From: Kiritimatiellia bacterium
GTDB lineage: Bacteria > Verrucomicrobiota > Kiritimatiellia > RFP12 > UBA3636
Direction of reading: 5' to 3'
Assembly (NCBI GenBank): GCA_017450425.1
Contig: JAFSUV010000222.1
Location: 1 to 6,711 of the forward strand
DNA length: 6,711 nt
The translations under genes were made by a program, and so were the position numbers. Below the pieces are notes generated by a model. The model did no database searches, was not told the DNA's origin, and saw only the letters and a program-made list of their open reading frames with translations. The number at the start of each line of letters is the position of its first letter. Position 1 is the first letter of the stretch. This document shows, piece after piece, positions 1-6,523 of the stretch.

Positions 1-1804
1 CCTCCTGCACGAGCGCTGCGGCGCGCCGGGCGTCTTCGCCGCCGACCCCGTGCCGCGCAAGCGCTTCGCGCAGATCGGACGGCGTCATCCCCGGCACGTC
101 TTCGCCCCAGCGGTCGCGCAGAAGCGCCCGCACGGCCTCCATGACGCGCTGCGGCGAATCCGCGGAGCGGAGCGCGGCCTCGGCCCGCGACCGCGCCCGG
201 CCCTTCCGCAGAGCCGCCGCGGAGCGCGAAATGCCGCCGCCCGCGACCGGCAGGAGACCGGGGAAGAGCCAAGCCGCGGGAGCGGAGATGAACAAGGCGG
301 CCAGCGCGCGGCGCGAAACGATGCGGCGGGGCGCAAAGCCGGCGTCGGAGAGCGAAATGGACGGCGCAACCGGGCCGGAGGACGCGACGAGCAGCCTCTG
401 GACGGCGTCGTTCGTCGCGGCGGCGGCGAAGAGCGCGGACGGATCGAAGTCGGCGACGGGATCGACGCGGAGCGGGACGGGATCGGTTGCGACGACCTTG
501 TACGCCCGCTCGACCGTGTCGAAATAAGCAAGCGGGATCGGCGGGATTTCGAGCGTCCCGGCGGCGACGGGGCGGACCTTGAAGTGGAAGACCGGCACGG
601 CGCCGTCGTCGCGCCGCTCGGCGTCGCCCCACGCGCGGAAACTCTCCGCGATGCCCGGCACCGAAAAGATGTCGATTTTCCCGACGGTTGACGGCACCAG
701 ATCGCCGTCGAGCCGGAGCGTGAGCTCGATCGGATCGCCCTGGCGGCAGCTCTGGGTGTCGAGCGACACCGACGGCGAGAGCGAAGTCCCGAGCGCGCCG
801 AAGAACGCGTCCGGCCTGCCAGCCGCCGGCGGCGGCACGACTTTCACCCTGACGCCCGGCGACAGCGCGACGACCGGCGGCGACAGACGCGCCGAGCGCC
901 CGTCCGCGCCGACGTGCGCGATCACCGCGCCCTCGAACCGCGCAGCCGGAAACGCGCACTCGCCGAGAGCCTCGGCGCGGAACGTCGCCGCCACGGTCTG
1001 CCGCAGGTAGTTCGTGCCGTTTTCTGCGAATTCCTCCGCCGGAAACGCAAACACGTAGGGCTGCGCCTCGCCGAAGGCCGAGTGCAGCGATCCGCCGAAG
1101 CCGCCGAACCCCATCGCTTCGAACGGATCGTCGCGACGCGCGAACGAATTGAGCCTCACGCCGGGCAGACCGGCGCGGACGACGAAGTCCTTCACGGCGT
1201 CGAACGGCTCGCGCACGGCGCGGCACGGCCCGAAGCCCTCGCCGCCGCCGAGGTGCGGTATCCGCAACAGCGGGGGATTGCGCGGGGCGAAAGGAAGCGC
1301 GCCGCCGAGACGCGCCGGCGCGGCGACATCGAGCGTCACCGCGACCGTGAACTCCTCGTCAACCAGCACTTCGGCCTTGTCCGACGCCATCGAAAGGCGC
1401 ACGAAGGGCTGCGGGGGCGGCGGCCCGGCCTTCACGACCGGAATTTCAGCCGTGTACGTGCGACCGCCGACCACGATTTTCGCCGTGCCGAAATCGATCT
1501 CGCCGTCGCGCTCGGCAAACGCCGTCCAGCTCCACGACCGGGTCTGCGAAACGCGGCCGTTGTAGTTGAACATCGACGAACTCACGCTGGGGCCGGAAAG
1601 CGGCGCCGCATCCGGATTTTCGAGCGCCGGCTCGCCTTGCGCGGCGCCCGAGCCCTGCCACTCCAGGACGATGCGGAACGGATCGCCCGTCACGACCTCG
1701 CGCTGCGACACCGACGCCGTGAACGAATCGGCGGCGCCCGGCGCCGGGCCGAGAACCATGGCGGCGAACGCCGCAGGAAACGCGAAGCGCGAAAAGCGGA
1801 ACAT
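1..1804 (-). CDS. batD: BatD-family membrane protein (C-terminus cut by window edge)
   Basis: An uninterrupted minus-strand frame starts at ATG 1804-1802 and runs off the left edge, giving at least 601 codons. Residues 1-25 look like a signal peptide: basic MFRFSR, a hydrophobic stretch, then PGAA with likely cleavage before D26. Three segments begin alike, with a beta strand and then a G/D-E/P-F/I turn (about residues 28-45, 135-155 and 343-362). This is the repeated Ig-like layout of the BatD/oxygen-tolerance family. A Gly/Phe-rich loop (DDPFEAMGFGGFGG, from residue 225) resembles the DPF-rich loop of BatD proteins. One membrane helix lies at about 499-520, followed by a basic cytoplasmic tail with helices typical of the family. 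BatD proteins are thought to sit in the envelope with the VWA proteins BatA/BatB and a MoxR ATPase; their exact role is unsettled. The start is 15 bases after the cimA stop, with no clear Shine-Dalgarno, so translation may be coupled. The family call rests on architecture and motif memory, not on a search. Confidence 0.8.
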   Translation of the reverse strand, partial: MFRFSRFAFPAAFAAMVLGPAPGAADSFTASVSQREVVTGDPFRIVLEWQGSGAAQGEPALENPDAAPLSGPSVSSSMFNYNGRVSQTRSWSWTAFAERDGEIDFGTAKIVVGGRTYTAEIPVVKAGPPPPQPFVRLSMASDKAEVLVDEEFTVAVTLDVAAPARLGGALPFAPRNPPLLRIPHLGGGEGFGPCRAVREPFDAVKDFVVRAGLPGVRLNSFARRDDPFEAMGFGGFGGSLHSAFGEAQPYVFAFPAEEFAENGTNYLRQTVAATFRAEALGECAFPAARFEGAVIAHVGADGRSARLSPPVVALSPGVRVKVVPPPAAGRPDAFFGALGTSLSPSVSLDTQSCRQGDPIELTLRLDGDLVPSTVGKIDIFSVPGIAESFRAWGDAERRDDGAVPVFHFKVRPVAAGTLEIPPIPLAYFDTVERAYKVVATDPVPLRVDPVADFDPSALFAAAATNDAVQRLLVASSGPVAPSISLSDAGFAPRRIVSRRALAALFISAPAAWLFPGLLPVAGGGISRSAAALRKGRARSRAEAALRSADSPQRVMEAVRALLRDRWGEDVPGMTPSDLREALARHGVGGEDARRAAALVQE

Positions 1805-1819
1805 TTTTCGAAGCGGCGG

Positions 1820-3448
1820 CTAGGCGCCGCAGCCCAGCAGTTTGTATTCGACCGAATCGATGAGCGCCTGCCATGCGGCCTCGATGATGTTGGGCGACAC
1901 GCCCACGGTGCCCCAGCGCGAAGCGCCGTCGGAAGACTCGACGAGCACGCGCGTCGTGGCGCCGGTGGCCTCCTTCGGGTCGAGGATCCGCACCCGGAAG
2001 TCGGTCAGCACGACCTTGGCGATCTCCGGATAGAAGCTGGCGAGCGCCTTGCGCAGGGCGCGGTCGAGCGCATCGACCGGCCCGGACTTGCTCTCCGCCG
2101 CCGTGATTTCCGCATGGTCGCCGACGCGGATCTTCACGGTCGCCTCCGAAAGGCACGGCTCTTCGGCGCCGCGCTTTTCCACGATCACGCGGAAGCCGTC
2201 GAGCTCGAAAAACGGCTTGTGGTCGCCGAGCGCCTTGCGCACCAGGATGCGGAACGAGGCGTCGGCCGACTCGAACGAGTAGCCCTCCCCTTCCCTCGCC
2301 TTGAGCGTCTCCACCACGTGGCGCACCTCATCGCGCGAAAGGGCGTCGCCCACGGCGCCGGCCTGCTTGAGGCGGTAAAGCACGTTCGACGCGCCGGAGA
2401 GCTCCGAGAGCACCACATGGCGCTCGTTGCCGACGCTTTCGGGCGGCACGTGCTCGAACGAGGCGGGGTTGCGGCGCACGCCGGAAACGTGGGCGCCCGC
2501 CTTGTGGCTGAAGGCGGCCTCGCCGACGAACGGCGCCCTGCCGTCCGGCCGCTGGTTCACGAGATCATCGACCGCGAGCGAAAACCGCCTGAGCGACGCC
2601 ATCTTGCCGGGCGTCGTCACGGGGGCGCCGAGCTTGAGCTGCAGCGCCGCCGCGATCGAAGTCAGGTTTGCGTTGCCCGCCCTTTCGCCGTAGCCGTTCA
2701 TGCACCCCTGTATCATTGCGGCGCCGGCGCGGAACGCCTCGATCGAATTTGCGACGGCAAGGCCGCAATCGTTGTGGGCGTGGATGCCGAGAACGGGCGC
2801 GGCCGCGCCCTGCGCCGCCAGTTTTTCGCGCACGTCGCGCACGATGGAAAACACCTCGTGCGGCATCGAGCCGCCGTTCGTGTCGCAGAGCGCGATGGCC
2901 GAAGCGCCGGCGTCGCGGGCCCGCTCCAGCACGCGCATGGCGTAGCCGGCGTCGTCCTTCCAGCCGTCGAAAAAGTGCTCGGCGTCGAACACCACCTCCA
3001 GACCGCGCGAGCGCAGGAACGCCACGGTGTCGGAGACCATGTCGAGGTTCTCCTCCTCCGTGGTGCGCAGGACTTCGCGCACGTGCAGCTTCCAGCTTTT
3101 GCCGTAAATCGCGACGGCCGGGGTTTCGGCGCGGAGCAGCGCCTGCACGAGCGGGTCGTCCGCGCACGACACGCCGGCGCGGCGCGTGGCGCCGAAGGCC
3201 ACGATCCTGATCTGCCCGAACTTTTCCCTGGCGGCGTCGCGGAAAAACTGCATGTCGCGGTCGTTCGAGCCGGCGAAACCGCCTTCGAGCCAGGGGATGC
3301 CGAACTCGTCGGCAAGGTGCGCAAACCGTATCTTGCCGGCCTGTGAAAACGTTATGCCGAGCGCCTGGGCGCCGTCGCGAAGCGTCGCGTCGTACAGCAC
3401 TGGTGTCGGCAATCCGGTTTTTCCGGCGCGCGCGGCGTTGTCTTGCAC
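1820..3448 (-). CDS. cimA: (R)-citramalate synthase
   Basis: This 542-residue protein matches the usual CimA length. It condenses pyruvate with acetyl-CoA to give (R)-citramalate, the first step of the threonine-independent route to 2-oxobutyrate and isoleucine. The DRE-TIM metallolyase barrel occupies about residues 13-290. The active-site opening is YDATLRDGAQ (residues 19-28, with R24 and D25), the metal-binding HAHND is at 223-227, and GYGERAGNANL is at 252-262. The GYGERAGNANL form and the DGAQ opening fit the CimA/TIGR00977 branch better than 2-isopropylmalate synthase. From about residue 390 to the end lies a LeuA-type dimerisation/allosteric domain, so feedback inhibition (isoleucine in known relatives) is plausible. 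The start is GTG at 3448-3446, chosen because GGGAGG stands six bases upstream and no ATG is as well placed. It follows the dehydrogenase gene by 39 bases and precedes batD by 15. The remaining isoleucine genes (leuCDB, ilv) are not in the window. Confidence 0.93.
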   Translation of the reverse strand: MQDNAARAGKTGLPTPVLYDATLRDGAQALGITFSQAGKIRFAHLADEFGIPWLEGGFAGSNDRDMQFFRDAAREKFGQIRIVAFGATRRAGVSCADDPLVQALLRAETPAVAIYGKSWKLHVREVLRTTEEENLDMVSDTVAFLRSRGLEVVFDAEHFFDGWKDDAGYAMRVLERARDAGASAIALCDTNGGSMPHEVFSIVRDVREKLAAQGAAAPVLGIHAHNDCGLAVANSIEAFRAGAAMIQGCMNGYGERAGNANLTSIAAALQLKLGAPVTTPGKMASLRRFSLAVDDLVNQRPDGRAPFVGEAAFSHKAGAHVSGVRRNPASFEHVPPESVGNERHVVLSELSGASNVLYRLKQAGAVGDALSRDEVRHVVETLKAREGEGYSFESADASFRILVRKALGDHKPFFELDGFRVIVEKRGAEEPCLSEATVKIRVGDHAEITAAESKSGPVDALDRALRKALASFYPEIAKVVLTDFRVRILDPKEATGATTRVLVESSDGASRWGTVGVSPNIIEAAWQALIDSVEYKLLGCGA

Positions 3449-3454
3449 TTGAAA

Positions 3455-3460
3455 CCTCCC
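3455..3460 (-). promoter_or_regulatory. Ribosome binding site of cimA (decides the GTG start)
   Basis: On the minus strand GGGAGG is followed by TTTCAA and then GTG, a six-base spacer. This strong Shine-Dalgarno fixes the non-ATG start of cimA at 3448. Confidence 0.8.
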
Positions 3461-3487
3461 AACCGTCGGATCGCAAACGCCGGGCGC

Positions 3488-4618
3488 CTAGTAGTTGCCG
3501 GCAAAGCCGGTGAACCGTTCCGGCGGCTTGTAGCCGGGGAAGTAGGCGCCGAAATCGAGCTTCAGGTATTTGCAGAGATCGAGCAGCTCGACCATCGTGC
3601 CGTCGTTCACCGGGACGCCGTTCTTGCGGCGGCTCTCCGCCGAGGCGACCTCATGTTCGCCATGCGTGTAGATGCGCTCGCGCCCCACGGCCTTGGGCGC
3701 GTCGCGCAACGCCTGGAGGTATTCGGAAAAGTGCTTCTTGATGGCGTCGGCGTCGCCGAAAATCGCGGGGTTGATCGCCGCGAAGCCGTGGCAGATGCCG
3801 GTCTTGTCCGGGAATGTGCAGCACTTGTCGCTCGTGACGCCGAGCGAGAGGATGGAGCTGAAGAGCTCCGCGACCATGCCCCACCCGTAGCCCTTGTGGC
3901 TGCCGAGCGTCTCGCCGGAGCCGCCGAGCGGCATGATGCCGCCGCCCTTCTTGCCCACGATGTTGGCGAGGACGCGCGGCGCCTCGCTGCACGGGGCGCC
4001 GTTTTCGTCGAGCGCCCACCCTTCGGGCAGGGGCTTGCCCATCTTGTTGTACATCTCGAGCTTGCCGCGCGTGACGACGGTCGTCGAAGCGTCGAAGAAG
4101 AACGGGTACGGGTCTGCCGGAGCGGCGACGGCGATCGGGTTCGAGCCGATCATCGCCTTGCGCGCGAACGTCGGCACCATGATGGCCTCCGAGTTGGTGC
4201 ACGAAAAGCCCATGAGGCCTTTTTTCGACGCCATCTGCGCGTAGTAGCCCGCGATGCCGTAGTGGTTGGAGTTCCGCACGGAGACGATGCCGACGCCCGT
4301 CGTCTGCGCCTTTTCGATCGCCTTCTCCATGGCGAACACGCCGATGAGCTGCCCCATGCCCGAATGGCCGTCGATGACGGCGCTCACCGGGGTCTCGAAA
4401 ACCGTTTCCGGCTTCGCGCCCACGTGTATCTGCCCCTTCTCGATGCCTTTGTGGTAGCGGACCATGCGCTGCATGCCGTGGCTCTCGATGCCGTAGAGGT
4501 CGGACGACAGCAGCACGTCCGAAATGACGCCGCCTTGCTTCTCGTCGAAACCGAACGCCTTGAACACGTCGGTGCAGAACCGTTCGAGCGTGTCGAAACT
4601 CCATGTCACGTATGCCAT
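3488..4618 (-). CDS. Ldh2-family malate/L-lactate dehydrogenase
   Basis: This 376-residue protein belongs to the Ldh2 (YlbC/AllD/MdhA-like) NAD(P)-dependent oxidoreductases, which have a fold unrelated to classical Rossmann malate dehydrogenases. Family members oxidise or reduce 2-hydroxy/2-keto acids such as malate/oxaloacetate, lactate, ureidoglycolate or 2,3-diketogulonate. Visible family landmarks are the substrate/catalytic region ESHGMQRM (residues 45-52, with H47 and R51), the conserved NSNHYG with H119 (116-121), GSNPIA (158-163), FFFDASTT (173-180) and, further on, a SHKGYGWGM segment. Length is normal for the family. The frame is open further upstream to 4828, but that extension would overlap the NfnA-like gene. 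ATG 4618 has GAGGAG nine bases before it and matches the family N-terminus, so I chose it. Malate is the commonest annotation for such sequences, but the substrate cannot be read from sequence alone. It sits between the NfnA-like gene and cimA in one direction, consistent with an operon of central carbon/redox enzymes. Confidence 0.88.
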   Translation of the reverse strand: MAYVTWSFDTLERFCTDVFKAFGFDEKQGGVISDVLLSSDLYGIESHGMQRMVRYHKGIEKGQIHVGAKPETVFETPVSAVIDGHSGMGQLIGVFAMEKAIEKAQTTGVGIVSVRNSNHYGIAGYYAQMASKKGLMGFSCTNSEAIMVPTFARKAMIGSNPIAVAAPADPYPFFFDASTTVVTRGKLEMYNKMGKPLPEGWALDENGAPCSEAPRVLANIVGKKGGGIMPLGGSGETLGSHKGYGWGMVAELFSSILSLGVTSDKCCTFPDKTGICHGFAAINPAIFGDADAIKKHFSEYLQALRDAPKAVGRERIYTHGEHEVASAESRRKNGVPVNDGTMVELLDLCKYLKLDFGAYFPGYKPPERFTGFAGNY

Positions 4619-4627
4619 TTTCCTTTT

Positions 4628-4633
4628 CTCCTC
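4628..4633 (-). promoter_or_regulatory. Ribosome binding site of the Ldh2-family dehydrogenase
   Basis: GAGGAG on the minus strand lies nine bases upstream of ATG 4618, with a purine-rich spacer (AAAAGGAAA). It supports the internal start over the longer reading of the frame. Confidence 0.7.
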
Positions 4634-4676
4634 GGAGTCTTGTTTTCGTGGGTGCTTTGTTTTTTTTGGGGGAATG

Positions 4677-4692
4677 GCGGGCCACGGCCCGC
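4677..4692 (-). other. Perfect hairpin in the gap between the NfnA-like gene and the dehydrogenase gene
   Basis: The 16-base inverted repeat folds as GCGGGC, loop CGTG, GCCCGC. It begins 14 bases after the stop of the NfnA-like gene, inside the 88-base gap before the dehydrogenase gene. On the minus strand it is followed by CATTCCCCC and then an A-rich stretch, not by a T-tract, so it does not look like an ordinary intrinsic terminator. It could be an mRNA-stabilising or processing element, or a weak attenuator. The run of eight T on the plus strand lies before the hairpin in that direction, so it does not form a plus-strand terminator either. Confidence 0.5.
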
Positions 4693-4706
4693 AAAAGACG
4701 ATGCAA

Positions 4707-5573
4707 TCAAACGGCCGTCTGCCCGGCGCTTCCGAACAGGCGGCACTCGTGCGCCGCCTCGCGCTCCTTGGCCGCCTGCTCGAACGGACGGAACGAGCGC
4801 ATGCGCTTGAGCATGTTGTCCCAGTCAACCTTGTGGCCGTCGAAGTCCGGCCCTTCGACGCAGACGAACCGGATGCGGCCGTCCACGAGGACGCGGCAGC
4901 CGCCGCACATCCCGGTGCCGTCGATCATGATCGTGTTGAGCGACACCACCGTGGGGATGCCGAACGGCCGCGTAGTCGCGGCGCAGAACTTCATCATGAC
5001 CGGCGGCCCGATGGCGATGACGCGATCGGGCGGCGTCGCGCTCTCGCAAAGCTCCTTGAGAGGCTCCGTCACAAGGCATTTGCGGCCCGCCGAGCCGTCG
5101 TCCGTGCAGACGATCACCTCGTCGGACGCCGCCCGCATCCTTTCCTCGAAAACGATCAGATCCTTGTTCCGCGCCGCAATGATGCTCGTCACGCGGTTGC
5201 CGGCCGCCTTCATCGCCTGGGCGATGGGGTGGATCGGCGCGACCCCGATGCCGCCGCCGCAGAGCACGACGTGGCCGAACGCGCCGATTTCGCTCGGCAC
5301 GCCGAGCGGCCCCAGGACGCCGCCCATGTCGTCGCCCACGCCGAGGCGCGCGAGCCTCATCGTCGAAGCGCCGACGGCCTGCATGACCACGGTCACCGTG
5401 CCGGCGCGGTCGTCCGCATCGGCGATGGTGAGCGGGATGCGCTCGCCGGTCTCGCCGCCGGCGAGCACGACGAGAAACTGGCCGGCCTTGCGCTCGCGCG
5501 CGATTTCCGGCGCCTCGAACTCGATTTCGAAGACTTCCTGCGAAAGTTGCTTTTTTCTGACGATGCGGTTCAT
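4707..5573 (-). CDS. nfnA: NfnA-like ferredoxin/NAD(P) oxidoreductase FAD and [2Fe-2S] subunit
   Basis: This 288-residue flavoprotein belongs to the dihydroorotate dehydrogenase electron-transfer / sulfide dehydrogenase beta / NfnA family, with normal length. The FAD-binding barrel comes first: AGQF (residues 30-33), then RIPLTIAD (45-52), the flavin-binding R-x-P-L-T motif. The nucleotide-binding domain follows, with CGGGIGVAPIHPIA at 105-118 and IGPPVMMKF at 188-196. The C-terminal cluster site has D219, C223, C226 and C238. To my knowledge the NfnA [2Fe-2S] centre is held by three Cys and one Asp, which this spacing fits. In known NfnAB enzymes this subunit handles NAD(H) in flavin-based electron bifurcation between NADPH, NAD and ferredoxin, with NfnB carrying the NADPH site and two [4Fe-4S] clusters. 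NfnB is not next to it here; the following gene is the dehydrogenase. It appears to be the first gene of the minus-strand operon. Its ATG has no good Shine-Dalgarno. A sulfide dehydrogenase or glutamate-synthase-associated role is an alternative. Confidence 0.85.
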   Translation of the reverse strand: MNRIVRKKQLSQEVFEIEFEAPEIARERKAGQFLVVLAGGETGERIPLTIADADDRAGTVTVVMQAVGASTMRLARLGVGDDMGGVLGPLGVPSEIGAFGHVVLCGGGIGVAPIHPIAQAMKAAGNRVTSIIAARNKDLIVFEERMRAASDEVIVCTDDGSAGRKCLVTEPLKELCESATPPDRVIAIGPPVMMKFCAATTRPFGIPTVVSLNTIMIDGTGMCGGCRVLVDGRIRFVCVEGPDFDGHKVDWDNMLKRMRSFRPFEQAAKEREAAHECRLFGSAGQTAV

Positions 5574-5653
5574 TGCTGCGACTGGCTGACTGCGGCCGGA
5601 TCGAAAAAAATCCGCCGTGCCGCAAAGAATACCACAAGCGGAAACAAACGGTG

Positions 5654-5659
5654 TATAAT
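5654..5659 (+). promoter_or_regulatory. Putative sigma-70 -10 box for the pilin operon
   Basis: A perfect TATAAT stands 34 bases before the prepilin ATG. At 17-base spacing the -35 hexamer would be ACCACA (5631-5636), which matches only three of six consensus positions. The promoter may therefore need an activator or A-tract help. The implied transcript leader is roughly 25-30 bases and contains the Shine-Dalgarno. Confidence 0.6.
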
Positions 5660-5680
5660 CGCGCCGTCAACGCAACAATC

Positions 5681-5685
5681 AGGAG
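5681..5685 (+). promoter_or_regulatory. Ribosome binding site of the Flp-like prepilin
   Basis: AGGAG lies eight bases before ATG 5694. Together with the TATAAT upstream it shows that translation starts at 5694, although the reading frame is open much further upstream through sequence antisense to the NfnA-like gene. Confidence 0.8.
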
Positions 5686-5693
5686 ACTCCGGC

Positions 5694-5927
5694 ATGAAAC
5701 GCTCCCGCAGCGGCCAGGCAATGGTCGAATACATCATCATCGTCGTCGTCATCGGCGTCGCGGCTCTCGCCATCTTCGGCATTTTCGGCGACACGCTCCG
5801 CGAAAAATTCGCCGGCGCGACTTCGACGCTCACCACCACCGACAATCGCGACAAGGCGCAGGAAGAGGCGGACAAGGACTCGGCCGAGATGTTCCGCGCC
5901 ATGGACAAGACCGGCCTTTCGGACTAA
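5694..5927 (+). CDS. Flp-like class III signal peptide prepilin
   Basis: This 77-residue protein has the plan of a Flp/type IVb prepilin. A short basic leader MKRSRSG (residues 1-7) is followed by QAMVEY, giving Gly at -1 and Glu (E12) at +5 of the expected prepilin peptidase site. A strongly hydrophobic helix follows (about 13-32, rich in Ile and Val). The mature part would be about 70 residues: the N-terminal helix, a short Thr-rich stretch (STLTTT), then a charged, mostly acidic helix-forming tail. The sequence shows export, cleavage and assembly potential; actual pilus assembly is inferred. It is the first gene of the plus-strand operon, with a good ribosome binding site and promoter, and is followed after 14 bases by a TadE-like gene with the same cleavage motif. 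The prepilin peptidase (TadV/CpaA) and the Tad ATPase and platform genes are not in the window. Confidence 0.8.
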   Translation: MKRSRSGQAMVEYIIIVVVIGVAALAIFGIFGDTLREKFAGATSTLTTTDNRDKAQEEADKDSAEMFRAMDKTGLSD

Positions 5928-5941
5928 GGCCCCGCAAGGCG

Positions 5942-6523
5942 ATGGGGATCGCCGTCTCCGTACGCCGCCGCGGCCAAGCGTATTTCGAGACGCTGCTCGC
6001 AGTGCTGGTGCTCCTCGCGGCGCTTTTCGGAGCGTTGCAGACGGTGTTTCTCTACGGCGAGCACGTCGTGCTGCACCATGCGGCGGCGCGGGCGGCAAGG
6101 GCCAAAACCGTCGGCTTCAACGACTGGATGGCGCAAAAGGCGGCGCATGTCGCGGCGATCCCGTTTTCGGGCCGCATCCTCGGTGAAAAGGTCGGCGCCG
6201 CCGGCGACGGCGCCGGCGCTTCGGCGCTCTTCGAGTCCGCGCGGATCCCGGAATACCTCGCAGCCGAAAACCGGGCGCGCGCCGAATACGTGCTCGACTA
6301 CGAAGAGTGGGAAGGCGGGCGCTTTTCGTTCTTCGAGCAGGGCGGCGACGACGGGCGGACCGTGTGCTTCGCGGCAGTCCACGACGCCCCGGTGTTCCTG
6401 CCGTTCGGCTTTCTCGCCGTGCCGGGCGCCGGGAAGGACGAAGACGGCACGCTGCGCTTCCCCGTGGCGGCCGAGGGGGTCGCGCCGGACCACGCATGGA
6501 GTTTTCTGGAGGGGTCGCGGTGA
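5942..6523 (+). CDS. TadE-like pseudopilin
   Basis: This 193-residue protein begins with a basic leader (RRRG, residues 8-11) followed by QAYFE, so Gly is at -1 and E16 at +5 of a prepilin-peptidase-like site. A Leu/Ala-rich membrane helix follows (about 17-39). Next comes a helical stretch rich in His, Ala and Arg (VVLHHAAARAARAKTVGFN), a feature I associate with TadE-like proteins of several phyla. The rest (about 60-193) is a soluble region that would be extracytoplasmic. It contains a single Cys, near residue 143, and I recognise no domain in it. TadE/TadF pseudopilins are minor components needed for Flp pilus assembly; that role here is inferred from the N-terminus and from the prepilin gene just upstream. 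ATG 5942 is the only plausible start near the preceding stop; its AAGG is only two bases away, so the ribosome site is poor and coupling to the upstream gene is likely. The stop overlaps the next gene's start. Confidence 0.65.
   Translation: MGIAVSVRRRGQAYFETLLAVLVLLAALFGALQTVFLYGEHVVLHHAAARAARAKTVGFNDWMAQKAAHVAAIPFSGRILGEKVGAAGDGAGASALFESARIPEYLAAENRARAEYVLDYEEWEGGRFSFFEQGGDDGRTVCFAAVHDAPVFLPFGFLAVPGAGKDEDGTLRFPVAAEGVAPDHAWSFLEGSR
6508..6512 (+). promoter_or_regulatory. Ribosome binding site of the glycosyltransferase-like gene
   Basis: GGAGG, inside the end of the TadE-like gene, lies seven bases before GTG 6520. It supports a GTG start with a four-base overlap (GTGA). Confidence 0.75.

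Larger units (their letters stand above)
5574..5693. promoter_or_regulatory. Divergent intergenic control region
   Basis: These 120 bases separate the start codons of the NfnA-like gene (leftward) and the Flp-like prepilin gene (rightward), so promoters for both operons should lie here. The sequence is visibly richer in A and T than its surroundings, with seven A at 5604-5610 and A-rich stretches at 5623-5650. A clear -10 box exists for the rightward operon. For the leftward operon I see only a weak candidate, TATTCT on the minus strand near 5625-5630, without a convincing -35. No repeat that looks like a recognised operator was found. Confidence 0.6.

Noticed and set aside
914..3346. An 810-codon plus-strand open frame
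   Set aside because: It lies antisense to batD and cimA. Its product is Arg/His/Ala-rich with no recognisable domain, as expected for an opposite-strand shadow in GC-rich coding DNA. cimA on the other strand has all its catalytic motifs.
4677..4692. Intrinsic terminator for the NfnA-like gene
   Set aside because: The stem is perfect, but no T-tract follows on the minus strand. The run of T on the plus strand precedes the stem in that direction.
3443..4810. A 455-codon plus-strand open frame opposite the dehydrogenase gene
   Set aside because: It is the antisense mirror of the Ldh2-family gene, low in complexity and rich in Arg, Ala, Glu and Val, with no motif and no ribosome binding site.
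4619..4828. Extension of the Ldh2-family protein to a start at 4828
   Set aside because: It would overlap the NfnA-like gene by about 120 bases and add a Ser/Arg-rich sequence unlike the family. ATG 4618 has a strong Shine-Dalgarno and gives the usual family N-terminus.
4524..5693. Long N-terminal extension of the prepilin frame
   Set aside because: The upstream part is antisense to the NfnA-like gene. The promoter, AGGAG and class III leader all place the true start at 5694.
5573..5941. Upstream extension of the TadE-like protein through the prepilin gene
   Set aside because: That stretch is an out-of-frame reading of the prepilin gene. The basic leader and G|QA-x-x-E motif begin right after ATG 5942.
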